Assembly (NCBI GenBank): GCA_945893365.1
Contig: CAMDED010000043.1
Coordinates: 1-50,080, forward strand
Direction of reading: 5' to 3'
Source: Candidatus Sulfopaludibacter sp. SbA3
GTDB lineage: Bacteria > Acidobacteriota > Terriglobia > Bryobacterales > Bryobacteraceae
Length of the DNA: 50,080 bases
Below the pieces are notes generated by a model. That model made no database searches. It saw nothing but the letters and a program-made list of their open reading frames with translations, and was not told the DNA's origin. Every line of letters begins with the position of its first letter. The stretch's first letter is position 1. Both the position numbers and the translations under genes were made by a program. Positions 9,095 to 17,268 of this stretch are shown piece by piece.

Positions 9095-9715
9095 GTGACC
9101 ACTCCCACTTCACCGGTCTTCGATGAGCTTGCTTTGGTGGAACGGGCCCGCGCCGGCTCCTCCGAGGCGTTCGCCTCATTGATCCGTCAGTACGAAGGCA
9201 AGATCTTCCGCCTGGCGATGAACATCACCCAGAATCGCGAAGACGCCGAGGACGTGCTGCAGGAAACCTTCCTCAGCGCCTACGAGCACCTCGACCGGTT
9301 CCGCGGCGACTCCAAATTCTATACCTGGATCGTCCGCATCGGCGTCAATGAAGCGTTGATGAAATTGCGCAAGCGGAAGCAGGACAAATCGGTGTCGCTC
9401 GATCAGGAAATCGATACTGGTGAAGAAACCATGGTGCGGGAGATCGCGGCCTGGGGCGAGAACCCCGAGGAGCGCTATTCGCGGGAAGAGCTGGGCGGCA
9501 TCCTGGACAAGGTCGTACAGAGCCTGCCGCCGTCGTTTCGCACCGTGTTCGTGCTGCGCGATATCGAGGAGTTGTCCACCGAGGAAACCGCGGAGGCGCT
9601 CAATCTTTCCGTGCCGGCGGTAAAGAGCCGGCTGCTTCGGGCGCGGCTTCAGCTTCGCGAGAAGCTCACGCGATTCTTCAAGCTCAAGGGAGACGACACC
9701 TTTGCTTACCTGTAA
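9095..9715 (+). CDS. RNA polymerase sigma factor, ECF (RpoE-like) family
   Basis: 206 residues. Region 2 (about 25-90) carries AMNITQNREDAEDVLQETF, which binds core polymerase, then FRGDSKFYTWIVRIGVNEAL for -10 recognition. Region 4 (about 145-200) has SLPPSFRTVFVLRDIEELS and a helix-turn-helix ending AVKSRLLRARLQLREKL. It redirects RNA polymerase to a dedicated stress or envelope regulon. It overlaps the following anti-sigma gene by 14 bases, so the two are translationally coupled. The GTG start begins MTTPTSPVFDELALVERA. The repeat array immediately upstream may be its control region. Confidence 0.95.
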   Translation: MTTPTSPVFDELALVERARAGSSEAFASLIRQYEGKIFRLAMNITQNREDAEDVLQETFLSAYEHLDRFRGDSKFYTWIVRIGVNEALMKLRKRKQDKSVSLDQEIDTGEETMVREIAAWGENPEERYSREELGGILDKVVQSLPPSFRTVFVLRDIEELSTEETAEALNLSVPAVKSRLLRARLQLREKLTRFFKLKGDDTFAYL

Positions 9716-9950
9716 ACAGTTTATCGAAGAACTTACCGACTACCTTGACGAATCCCTGTCCGGCGAATCGCGCGCCGCGATCGAGAAGCACATTTCGCAG
9801 TGTCCGAACTGCTGGGTAGTCGCCGACACCACCCGTAAGACCATCCGGATCTACAAAGGGATGGAGCCCTATCCGATCCCTCAAGACCTGCACGACAGGC
9901 TGCTCGCGGCGCTCGAACGAAAGAAAGCGGCGATGCGCCAGACGTCGTAG
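9702..9950 (+). CDS. Zinc-finger anti-sigma factor (soluble, zf-HC2 type)
   Basis: 82 residues. It begins with a conserved Cys (MLTCKQFIEELTDYLDESL) and carries the zinc-binding H-x3-C-x2-C motif as HISQCPNC near residues 30-37. The C-terminal half has no transmembrane helix, so this is a cytosolic ZAS-type anti-sigma factor expected to hold the preceding ECF factor inactive until a redox or other signal releases zinc. The TTG start at 9702 lies inside the sigma gene. The small size and absence of a membrane anchor suggest an intracellular signal; that is inference from the family. Confidence 0.88.
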   Translation: MLTCKQFIEELTDYLDESLSGESRAAIEKHISQCPNCWVVADTTRKTIRIYKGMEPYPIPQDLHDRLLAALERKKAAMRQTS

Positions 9951-9968
9951 CTGCGACATGAGCTGGCG

Positions 9969-10436
9969 TCATTCGTCGACCTGCCTGAGAAAGCGATCGC
10001 GCAGATCGCTCGAAATCCAAAACTGAGCTTCGCCGGTCAAGGCGTCAAGGATGGGCTTGCAGGCTGCAATCAAGCCTCGACGTTTGGCCTCATTCAGGAC
10101 ACCCAGCAAACCCACCACTTCCAGGCCCAACTGAATCGCTTTTCGCCTTCCACGGCGCTCATCCGCCAGGATCAGGTCTGCGCGAATCTCAAGAGCCAGC
10201 GCGATCGCCGCCGACTCGCCAGCGTCCAGTTCGGACTGAAGGAGAGATACAGTAGCGTGATCGAGGGCTTCCTGGACGGTCAGACTCCGGATCGACGAAG
10301 GATCCACCCCGTTGTGCGCTAACTCCTCGGCGACCGCCGTAGGAACGAGGATCTCCCCGTAAAGCCGCCAAAGCAGATCTACGTTCCCGATTCGAGCGAG
10401 GTTGAGAATCGGCGAAGTGTCCGAAACGACGATCAA
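9969..10436 (-). CDS. PIN-fold toxin, DUF3368 family
   Basis: 155 residues. It starts IVVSDTSPILNLARIG, the first acidic residue of the PIN active site, continues with ELDAGESAAIALALE (central Glu) and LILADERRGRRKA (third Asp). PIN toxins are magnesium-dependent RNases, usually cutting tRNA, rRNA or mRNA. Its start overlaps the stop of the UPF0175 gene by four bases, the normal layout of this toxin-antitoxin type. It converges on the anti-sigma gene with an 18-base gap. The acidic residues look intact, so the toxin may be active. Confidence 0.9.
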   Translation of the reverse strand: MIVVSDTSPILNLARIGNVDLLWRLYGEILVPTAVAEELAHNGVDPSSIRSLTVQEALDHATVSLLQSELDAGESAAIALALEIRADLILADERRGRRKAIQLGLEVVGLLGVLNEAKRRGLIAACKPILDALTGEAQFWISSDLRDRFLRQVDE

Positions 10437-10672
10437 CGGCCTGCCAGGCGTTCGAGAGTCTTCAGATCCTCTTCAAACTCCGCAACGTCGTAATGCACAG
10501 GAATCTTCCTGGCCCCTAAGGCTTTCTGGAAGTCCAGTTGCGGCAAATCCGCGAGCCTCGCCGCTTGGCCAAGAGTCAGGCGTTCCTGAGCGAAAAGCGT
10601 GAGCGCAATTTCGAGAAGCATCTCGACTTCAGTGAGATGCGCCGATTCGAGAATGTCGTCGGAGATCACCAT
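10433..10672 (-). CDS. UPF0175-family antitoxin
   Basis: 79 residues. The core SAHLTEVEMLLEIALTLFAQERLTLGQAARLADLPQLDF, in which a helix-turn-helix-like LTLGQAARLADL can be seen, matches the UPF0175 family, and the C-terminal part (IPVHYDVAEFEEDL) is the usual toxin-binding tail. It is expected to neutralise the following PIN protein and repress the operon. It sits at the edge of the island that carries the NACHT protein and the restriction enzyme. Confidence 0.9.
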   Translation of the reverse strand: MVISDDILESAHLTEVEMLLEIALTLFAQERLTLGQAARLADLPQLDFQKALGARKIPVHYDVAEFEEDLKTLERLAGR

Positions 10673-10772
10673 ACGCCGCCCCCTCTATTATGCCGCACCC
10701 AAATGCCACGGGATGCGGTTCACTTCACGCACGGTCCCCCCTGAACCCCCCTCATAAACTCAAAACACTAAA

Positions 10773-13691
10773 CTATAAACGTAATTCCCCGGCACAACGA
10801 AAGCCTATGCCGTCGTACCGGAGCGAGGGCTCGTACCCGCCACGGACCGAGACGCGGACGAACCGTGGATCGTCGCTCCACGCCCCCCCGCGCAATATTT
10901 TACCCTTCCCCTCCCTCGGACCCACTGGGTTCTCTTGACTTCCCTTCTCGTACGGGCCAAACCCGTCTCCGCACCATTCATCAACGTTGCCCAACATATC
11001 GCACAGCCCTTCCGATGTATTCCCTTTTGGAAACAGACCCACCGGCGTGGGATGACCCACCCCGCTGTAGTTCGCGTACGAAGGATCGAGCGGCGGTTCA
11101 TTCCCCCACGGATACCGGCCGCCTTCCGGACCTCGCGCCCCGCGCTCCCATTCGGCCTCGGTAGGTAACCGCCCTCCCGCCCATGAGCAGTACGCCGCGG
11201 CCTCGAACCAACTCACGCCCACTACGGGCCGGTTCGGATACTGTTTCTGCCGCTCCCAATCTTCCGGCTCCTCGAATTTGCCGTGCTCTTCCGCCCAATA
11301 TTTTGGCGCCGAGTAACCGCCGCCCGCGATAAAGGCTCCGAACTCCTGCACCGTCACCGGGAACCGCCCGATCCGGAATCCCCGCAGCGTCACCTCGTGC
11401 ACTGACTCGTCGTCTTCAGCTTCCGGATCGTAGTTCCGGCCTTTTTTGTTCCCGTTCTGCGCTCCCATGTGGAAGGTCCCCGGCGCGATCGTCACCCAGT
11501 TGTCTTCCTCCAGCCTCGGGTCGCCCACCTGCCCCAGCAGGTCCGCCGCTTCGACTCGTTTTCCGATTTCGATCTTTTCCGCCTCGCCCGCCTCGAAGAT
11601 CCCCATCACTTTCTTGACGGTCCGCTCGTAATCCGGAGTCTTCGGCGTGTACTCCATGCGCGAGAGGTCTCGCATCATCGCGCTGAGCAGCGCTACGCAT
11701 CGCACTTGATCGGCGAGCTTCGATCGGGCTCCAAGCTTACCCAGGATCGCCTGGAAAAGCCCTTCGATCTTGGCTTCACCCTGCTGGCGCAACACGCCGC
11801 CCAGCAGACGCATCGTTTCCCGCCATTCCGGGTGATAGAGTTTGCCGCTCTCGACGATTCTTTCGATCTGCTGCCTCTCGGACAAACTCGCGATTTCCCG
11901 CGCCGCCAAATACTCCTGAAAGCTCAAATGCCAGAACTTCAGATCGGCGCCCGCGGACGAGATGATTCCGGTGTCGAGCGTTTCGCGCTCCAACAGATCT
12001 TCGGTTGCCTCCACGCTCCCGCCAAACTCGCCGGCCAAAAACTCCGCGGCCGAGCGCTTGTTCATCTGTGCCAGGCGTCCGCCCGGCGCATCCTGCATGC
12101 CGAGAGCCAGCTTCCGCATGTATTCCAGGCATTTTTCGGCCGGGGGGCGTCCTTCCTTGTTCTCCTTCGCCGAAGCCAGCCAGCCCAGGATCGATCCATA
12201 CAACTCGACGCGATACTCCGGCAGCCGCTGGTCGTTATGCTGCAGAACGGCTAGCGCGGTCAGCATCACCGGATTCCCGGCCATCTCGCGAATCTCGGGG
12301 CGGCTGTCGAGCGCGGTCTCCAGCCCTTCCTTGAAATTCTTCGACTCGGCGTCGCTCAATGCCAAAGCGCGCGCGAAGTGATCGAAAAAAGTCCTGATCT
12401 CGGGAGGATCCAACTCGCCGATCCGGACTGGGTGAAAGCCCGCCAATACGGAATCCCCGACATTCGTTTGCGGACGCGTGCTCACGAGGAAATCGCATTT
12501 CTGAAAGGCCTGTGTGGCGCGTTCAAATAGCCGTGCGATCCGCTCCCGCATACGGCGTTCCGGCGCTTCATCCAGGCCGTCCAAAACGATCAGGCAGCCT
12601 CCGTCGTCGAGCTTGTGCCGGAAGAATGCCTCGTCCGCTCCCCATTTGTACTCTTCGCTCTGCTTACCCAGGAAGTAGGGAATCCAGTCCGGCGCATCGG
12701 ACGGCTTGGGCGATTTGTCCTCCGCCAGCCTTTTCGCAAGGTCCGCGACGCGGATCAGGATCGGGAAGCGCCGGTCGTCCGCGGCCAGAAATGGCGCCGC
12801 ACCAGTGGGCTGGTTGCCCTGACGAGTCCCGCGAAGAGTGCGGCACAACTCATACGCAACCCGCCGCAGGAAAGTCGATTTGCCCGAACCAGGGTCCCCA
12901 ATGATCACGACCTTTCGCTGCGAGAGCGCCTGTTCAAGCGCGATCCGCCGCTGCTGCTCGACGCCCTGGACCGCGCCTTTGCGTGGCATTTCGTGGCTCG
13001 CCGGCGTGGTGAGAGGAATGTAGATTTCGTCGATCCCGAAGACGTACGGTTCGGCACGCTTGGTTTTCAAGCCCTTAATACGGATCTGGCGGGTATCGTC
13101 TTCGAGCGCTTTCAAGTAAGTTTCGGGGTCCCGGTAGGTTGCCGCCGCGATCGTTGGATGCTGCCGCTGACGCCAGTCGGCAAGAGCTTCGGCGAGTGCG
13201 CGCATACTGGCGGCATCGGTAAAGGTGGCGCGGACGTACCGGTTTAGTTCCCGCTTGAACTGCCCAAGCTTCTCTTCATTGCGATTGACCTCTTCACCAA
13301 TTCCTGGTTTGTTCCTCTCGGTGACCAAACGGTAGTTCTCATGGAATTCGACCGGCCATTTGTAGTTCGGATCGACGAGGAACGCCAGAACTTCCTTCCC
13401 CGTCACGCGCCAGGCGTGCTCGCATTCGAGCCATGTAATGCTCTTCTTGCCAGGGTTCTCCGGACCGTCCGGCACCCAGCCGTAGCGGTGCGCCACGATC
13501 ACCACCACGACTTCCGCGTCGGCGACATTCTTCAGGCAAACCGGCAGTGAGGTCGCATGTCCGCTGGCTGGGAAGTACTCCATCATGCGCGGTGCGAATC
13601 CGTTCGCCCTCCCGGCATTTGCGGCCTGTTCGCGGTGTTCCTTCAAGTCGTCCGAGGTGGAAGAAATAAAGACAACGGGATCATGGGCCAT
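10773..13691 (-). CDS. DUF4062-NACHT-FGE-sulfatase multidomain protein (STAND-like receptor)
   Basis: 972 residues from the ATG at 13691. Domain order: DUF4062 at about 1-190 (PVVFISSTSDDLKEHR, then VVVIVAHRYGWVPDG), an NACHT NTPase at about 255-600 with Walker A GDPGSGKSTFL near residue 265 and Walker B LIVLDGLDE near 367, a helical region containing KFWHLSFQEYLAARE (typical of NACHT proteins), and a C-terminal FGE-sulfatase/C-type-lectin domain at about 740-972 (WVTIAPGTFHMGAQ to IGFRCAGE). The two catalytic cysteines that human FGE has just after the RGGS motif are replaced by SDDPRF, so formylglycine synthesis is unlikely; a ligand-binding role fits better. An in-frame GTG at 13781 would add 30 residues before the domain and is less likely. 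The architecture parallels antiphage NACHT proteins and animal DUF4062-NACHT proteins such as NWD1. Function in defence is inferred. Confidence 0.9.
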   Translation of the reverse strand: MAHDPVVFISSTSDDLKEHREQAANAGRANGFAPRMMEYFPASGHATSLPVCLKNVADAEVVVVIVAHRYGWVPDGPENPGKKSITWLECEHAWRVTGKEVLAFLVDPNYKWPVEFHENYRLVTERNKPGIGEEVNRNEEKLGQFKRELNRYVRATFTDAASMRALAEALADWRQRQHPTIAAATYRDPETYLKALEDDTRQIRIKGLKTKRAEPYVFGIDEIYIPLTTPASHEMPRKGAVQGVEQQRRIALEQALSQRKVVIIGDPGSGKSTFLRRVAYELCRTLRGTRQGNQPTGAAPFLAADDRRFPILIRVADLAKRLAEDKSPKPSDAPDWIPYFLGKQSEEYKWGADEAFFRHKLDDGGCLIVLDGLDEAPERRMRERIARLFERATQAFQKCDFLVSTRPQTNVGDSVLAGFHPVRIGELDPPEIRTFFDHFARALALSDAESKNFKEGLETALDSRPEIREMAGNPVMLTALAVLQHNDQRLPEYRVELYGSILGWLASAKENKEGRPPAEKCLEYMRKLALGMQDAPGGRLAQMNKRSAAEFLAGEFGGSVEATEDLLERETLDTGIISSAGADLKFWHLSFQEYLAAREIASLSERQQIERIVESGKLYHPEWRETMRLLGGVLRQQGEAKIEGLFQAILGKLGARSKLADQVRCVALLSAMMRDLSRMEYTPKTPDYERTVKKVMGIFEAGEAEKIEIGKRVEAADLLGQVGDPRLEEDNWVTIAPGTFHMGAQNGNKKGRNYDPEAEDDESVHEVTLRGFRIGRFPVTVQEFGAFIAGGGYSAPKYWAEEHGKFEEPEDWERQKQYPNRPVVGVSWFEAAAYCSWAGGRLPTEAEWERGARGPEGGRYPWGNEPPLDPSYANYSGVGHPTPVGLFPKGNTSEGLCDMLGNVDEWCGDGFGPYEKGSQENPVGPREGKGKILRGGAWSDDPRFVRVSVRGGYEPSLRYDGIGFRCAGELRL

Positions 13692-13785
13692 CGCACCGCC
13701 AATTCTAGCTGAAAACGCCAAGTCCTCGGGAAAAACCGATTCTGCCGGAGTGGCCCAACTCCCGGAGCTGGCGTTGTTCACCGGA

Positions 13786-13822
13786 AGCCCCCGCCGCCGT
13801 GAAGGTTCGGCACGTCTCCGCG
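13786..13822. repeat. Copy 1 of a 37 bp direct repeat: fragment of the SDR gene
   Basis: Thirty bases (13786-13815) are identical to 16533-16562, followed by one mismatch and six more matches. Weaker similarity continues to about 13850 (CTCGCGCC and GCGCAACGC in the same order in both copies). Copy 2 lies inside the SDR gene, so this is a fossil of that gene's N-terminal coding region, upstream of the NACHT gene. Together they bracket the restriction-modification genes. Confidence 0.75.
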
Positions 13823-13901
13823 ACTATCCACTCGCGCCGAGGCGCAACGCACGTTATAAACAGGATCTTTGGAATCGATTGGCCAGGAAAGGCGTGCGGC
13901 T

Positions 13902-14882
13902 TCAGCCGGCCATCGTCGCGCCGATGATCGAGCCGAGAAGCTGGCGGAAGGTCTTCCCTTCCTCCGTCGTTCCGTCCAGAATCCTATCGAGGAAGAAGAA
14001 GTGTGTCGTGGAAGGCGACTTCTCTCGGGCCTTCTTGAGGTTGCGCGCGTCCGTAACATCGACGCGGAGAACGGTCCAGAGTTCATTGAAGCCCTGGCGC
14101 CGCGCCGTCTGGTGGCTCTTCTCCGCTTCCCCAAGACGGTTCCAGACATTCGATACGTCGGCGCCGCCTTTGATCTCGATGGCAACAAGCTTTCGCTGTT
14201 GGCTCTTCATTTGTTGTGTGATGCTCACATCCGGGTCCGATCCAAAGCGGACTTCAACAGGCAGAGTTGAGTCGTTCTTCAGTGTGATCTTGCGGCCCTT
14301 GATCGCCGGCTTGTACGGTTCCAGCATCACGGTTAGGAGATTGAAGAATTGATCGATGGCTTCTTGGCCGAGGCGGACGTTTCCACTTCCCCTGAATTGA
14401 GCTCCGAGAGTCAACATTTGGAGTTCGTTAACGATGCCGATGCTGATTGGGTTGATCCATTCCGCAACCATGGAAGCGCTCTTCGAGAGGCTTACGCAGA
14501 GGGCTGGAAGCTGCGATTCCAGGGTGTCCTTTATCTTGCCTCGATCTTCGAGCGTATCGAAGCGCTTGAACGGACCCTGTTCGTAGAACGCCTTCCGGGA
14601 GAATCCGAGAAGGAGACGATAATAGCCGAGTAGGAACGGGTTCCGGCCCAGCACATACGGAACCGGGAAAAACACTTCCCCTCGAAGGCCGAACCCTGCT
14701 ATGCGCTTCAGGTTCTTGCCGTCCGCGTACTTGGCAAGTTCGCTGTCCACGGTCTTGAGATCAAAGTCCTCGGCATCTACCGTCTTCTTCAGCGACTCGA
14801 GGAGGTAACGGTCCCGAAGCGCTTGAAGGCGTGAATAGAGCGATACCTGTAGATCCGGTTTGAGGACGGGAAAGGACGACAT
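13902..14882 (-). CDS. Type II restriction endonuclease, XcyI family
   Basis: 326 residues over their whole length resembling the XcyI/Cfr9I group (RE_XcyI), which cuts CCCGGG. Recognisable parts are GLRGEVFFPVPYVLGRNP, LGYYRLLLGFSRKAFY, TLGAQFRGSGNVR and GEAEKSHQTARRQG. A PD-(D/E)XK-like catalytic centre is intact: DPDV about 20 residues before AIEIKGG. The gene follows the methyltransferase by nine bases on the same strand. Oddly, that methyltransferase is disrupted while this reading frame is complete. Either the enzyme is silent, protection comes from elsewhere, or the lesions are sequence errors. Family assignment is from memory of the family signature, and the exact specificity is inferred. 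Confidence 0.82.
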   Translation of the reverse strand: MSSFPVLKPDLQVSLYSRLQALRDRYLLESLKKTVDAEDFDLKTVDSELAKYADGKNLKRIAGFGLRGEVFFPVPYVLGRNPFLLGYYRLLLGFSRKAFYEQGPFKRFDTLEDRGKIKDTLESQLPALCVSLSKSASMVAEWINPISIGIVNELQMLTLGAQFRGSGNVRLGQEAIDQFFNLLTVMLEPYKPAIKGRKITLKNDSTLPVEVRFGSDPDVSITQQMKSQQRKLVAIEIKGGADVSNVWNRLGEAEKSHQTARRQGFNELWTVLRVDVTDARNLKKAREKSPSTTHFFFLDRILDGTTEEGKTFRQLLGSIIGATMAG

Positions 14883-14891
14883 TGCTGGGAG

Positions 14892-15817
14892 CTACCACCC
14901 CAGTCGTCTGACGGCAAGTTCCGCGTAGTCCGGCTTGAGTTCGATACCTACAAAGCGTCGATCCTCTTCCAGGGCCACCTGTCCTACTGTACCGGACCCG
15001 AGGAACGGATCCAGAACAAAGTCCGAGGGTTCCGTACCGGCTAGGATCGCCGGACGCACCAGATTCGGCGGGAATGTTGCGAAATGGGCTTCCGGGAAGG
15101 GTTCGGTATTGACGTTCCAAACGGAGCGCCGATTTCGAAGCCCACCGTTTCCGTTTGGTGAAGTGGCGGGTTCCTTAATCGCGTCGGCCCGGTAGAAGTA
15201 GTGTTCCGACTTCGAGAGGAGGAAGACGTACTCATGGGAGCGCGTAGGCCGATCCCGAACGGACTCGGGCTGGCAGTTGGGCTTGTTCCAAATGATGTCG
15301 GAACGGAGGTACCATCCGTTCGCCTGAAGAGCGAAGTGATCTTCCAGGGGATACCGATGAGGTCTTTCGGCTTGAGGCCAGGTGGTGTCGGCGCTCGATA
15401 GTCCATTCCCCGCGCCGGATTCTTCTTATCGCTTTGCCTCCAGGTGCGTCCTCCACCCGTATAGGAGTCCCCGATGTTCAGCCAAAGCGTTCCATCGTCC
15501 CGAAGGACGCGGCGCACTTCACGGAAAATCTCGGTGAGGTTATCCAGATAGAGGTACAACTCCATCTCCGCCCCCAGTTGTCCGGTTATACCGTAGTCTC
15601 GAAGTCCCCAGTACGGCGGACTCGTTACGCAACATCGAAAAGTCCTGGCCTCAAAGAGAGAGAGCGTGTGTTAGGCGTCGCCAATGACGATGCCGGAATC
15701 GCCGCGCCGGTGAGTAAAGCGGATACCGGGGAACGAACCGCCTGGGGCGTCGTGGTGGCCGTTGCCTCCATTCAGGATTCCGAGTTTGAGATTGCCTGGT
15801 TTCGCTTTAGCTGGCAT
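14892..15817 (-). pseudogene. N4-cytosine-type DNA methyltransferase partner of the XcyI-like enzyme, interrupted twice
   Basis: Read in order on the minus strand: a start at 15817 (MPAKAKPG), then IVIGDA followed at once by an in-frame TAA (15671-15673). Then the frame continues with RCCVTSPPYWGLRDYG, the catalytic SPPY motif IV, and LYLDNLTEIFREVRRVLR. Near 15336-15345 the frame must change by one base, after GIPWKI, to continue as FALQANGWYLRSDIIW, WNKPNCQPESVRDRP, WNVNTEPFPEAHFATFPP and the AdoMet motif DPFLGSGT, ending at 14892. All conserved motifs of a beta-class SPPY methyltransferase are present but split by a stop and a one-base deletion. Total length 926 is one short of a multiple of three, as expected. 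It would normally protect the host from the downstream enzyme. Confidence 0.85.
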
Positions 15818-15884
15818 TGATCTACATGAAACCAGTCTTACACTGCCGCGATGCTGACGGTATTCCGAATCGAACTCCGCATCC

Positions 15885-16631
15885 CTACGCGGCCGTCCAT
15901 CCCCCATCAATCGAAACCACCGCGCCATTCACGAAGCTCGCCTCGCTCGACGACAGATAAAGCGCCAGATGGGCGATTTCATCCGGACGTCCAAGCCTCC
16001 CGACCGGCTGGCGCTGGCTGATCTCCGCCCGCACTTTTTCCTTTTCGTGCTTGTGGTATTTTTCGAGATACGCCTCGACAAACGGCGTGTCCACCGTCCC
16101 CGGGCAAATGCAATTCACCCGAATCTGAGTCGGATAATCGACCGCCAGTTGTTTCGTCATCGCCACGACGGCGCCCTTTGTCGCGCAATAGGCGAACCGC
16201 TTCTTCACCCCTACCAGGCCGCCGACCGACCCAATATTCACGATCGACCCGCCCGACGCAATCAGCAGCGGCAGCGCGTGTTTCGTCATGAGGAAGACGC
16301 CTTCCACGTTGACCCGGAAAAGGCGCTGAAAATCCGCCAGTTCCGTATGTTCCGCGTCGCCCACAAGGCCGATGCCGGCGTTGTTCACCAGAATGTCGAG
16401 CTTCGGGATCGACGCGAAGCAGGACTGCACGGCCGCCTCATCGGTGATGTCCAACTTCATGGCGGAGCTTCCAGGTAGTTCACCCGAAAGGGCTTGCGCG
16501 CGGTTTAAATCGACGTCCGCGATGATCGCGGCAGCCCCCGCCGCCGTGAAGGTTCGGCACGTTTCCGCGCCGATGCCGCTCGCGCCTCCGGTAATGAGCG
16601 CAACGCGCCCGTCCAATCGAAAAGGTGTCAT
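15885..16631 (-). CDS. Short-chain dehydrogenase/reductase (SDR)
   Basis: 248 residues, the classical SDR length. NAD(P) site TGGASGIG near residue 16, NNAGIG mid-protein, catalytic Ser in NIGSVGG, and YCATKGA supplying the Tyr-x3-Lys pair. It ends SIDGGWTAA, typical of the family. An Asp in IIADVDL after the second strand favours NAD over NADP. The substrate is unknown. The ATG at 16631, preceded by AGGAAAC, is chosen over an earlier start that would add 22 unrelated residues. A 37 bp piece of its N-terminal coding sequence recurs at 13786. Confidence 0.92.
   Translation of the reverse strand: MTPFRLDGRVALITGGASGIGAETCRTFTAAGAAAIIADVDLNRAQALSGELPGSSAMKLDITDEAAVQSCFASIPKLDILVNNAGIGLVGDAEHTELADFQRLFRVNVEGVFLMTKHALPLLIASGGSIVNIGSVGGLVGVKKRFAYCATKGAVVAMTKQLAVDYPTQIRVNCICPGTVDTPFVEAYLEKYHKHEKEKVRAEISQRQPVGRLGRPDEIAHLALYLSSSEASFVNGAVVSIDGGWTAA
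16533..16569. repeat. Copy 2 of the 37 bp direct repeat, inside the SDR gene
   Basis: Codes for part of the helix after the SDR nucleotide motif (ETCRTFTAAGA). Same orientation as copy 1, 2747 bases away. Confidence 0.75.
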
Positions 16632-16821
16632 GTTTCCTAGTATTGTAGCCTCTTTTTGGGATTTGCCCCCTCCGAACGGCGGTTGTCCGACGGTCACAGG
16701 CTTTCAACTATTTTTTCTCGTAGATCCGCCTGCACTTCGACCCTCGACGGCCGGATTCCCCAATTTACTCCCGCTATCATGCTGTAGAGAAGGTAATGCC
16801 GACACCGAGCCGCTCCTCAAC

Positions 16822-17268
16822 CCGTGCCCCCCGCCCCAAAAAACCAACCGGGCACGAATCGCGAAAAGTTTACTCTCTGCGCCACCCAAGTCCAAGTCGT
16901 TGATAAATCTGCACTTGGGAACCGCCCATCCGCCCGTCCACGCCGCGCCACCGGTTCGAACCGTCTCGGCGGCGTCTCCGTCAACTCCCCCTCCCCAAAA
17001 AGCCAACTGCACGCGAATCGCGAAAAGTTTACTCTCTACGCCACCCAAGTCCAAGTCACTGATAATTCTACACTTGGGAGCCACCCATCCGTCCGTCAAC
17101 GCTGCGCCACCGGTTCGAACCTCCTCGGCGCCGTCTCCGTCCGTGCCGCATCGAGTCCGGCAGGACACCCCAATTCCCCCTCACCAAAAAGCCAACCGGA
17201 TACGAATCGCGAAAAGTTTACTCTCTGCGTCACCCTCGTCCAAGTCACTGATAAACAGCCACTTGGAG
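16822..17268. repeat. Three-copy imperfect tandem repeat (159/189 bp) with a conserved dyad, upstream of fadN
   Basis: Copies run about 16822-16980, 16981-17169 and 17170-17268 (partial). Each starts with a C-rich tract, then CCAAAAA, CCAAC and CGAATCGCGAAAAGTTTACT. Landmark GCGAAAAG is at 16861, 17020 and 17209. Every copy keeps CCAAGT-N15-ACTTGG: 16892-16918, 17051-17077 and 17240-17266. Copies 1 and 2 have a second CCAAGT directly in front. A GGTTCGAACC palindrome is present in copies 1 and 2. The whole 750-base gap between the divergent SDR and fadN genes contains no believable gene, although the repeat lengths are multiples of three and leave open frames. It could be an operator array, hairpin RNA element or old repeat family. 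Confidence 0.8.

Noticed and set aside
10773-10930. Variable region of a diversity-generating retroelement in the FGE domain
   Set aside because: No template repeat or reverse transcriptase is present in the window; only the fold is shared.
16940-17120. GGTTCGAACC in the repeats as tRNA T-loops
   Set aside because: It is a self-complementary palindrome with no cloverleaf around it.
16822-17268. CRISPR array
   Set aside because: Units are 159-189 bp, repeats are not identical and there are no spacers or cas genes.
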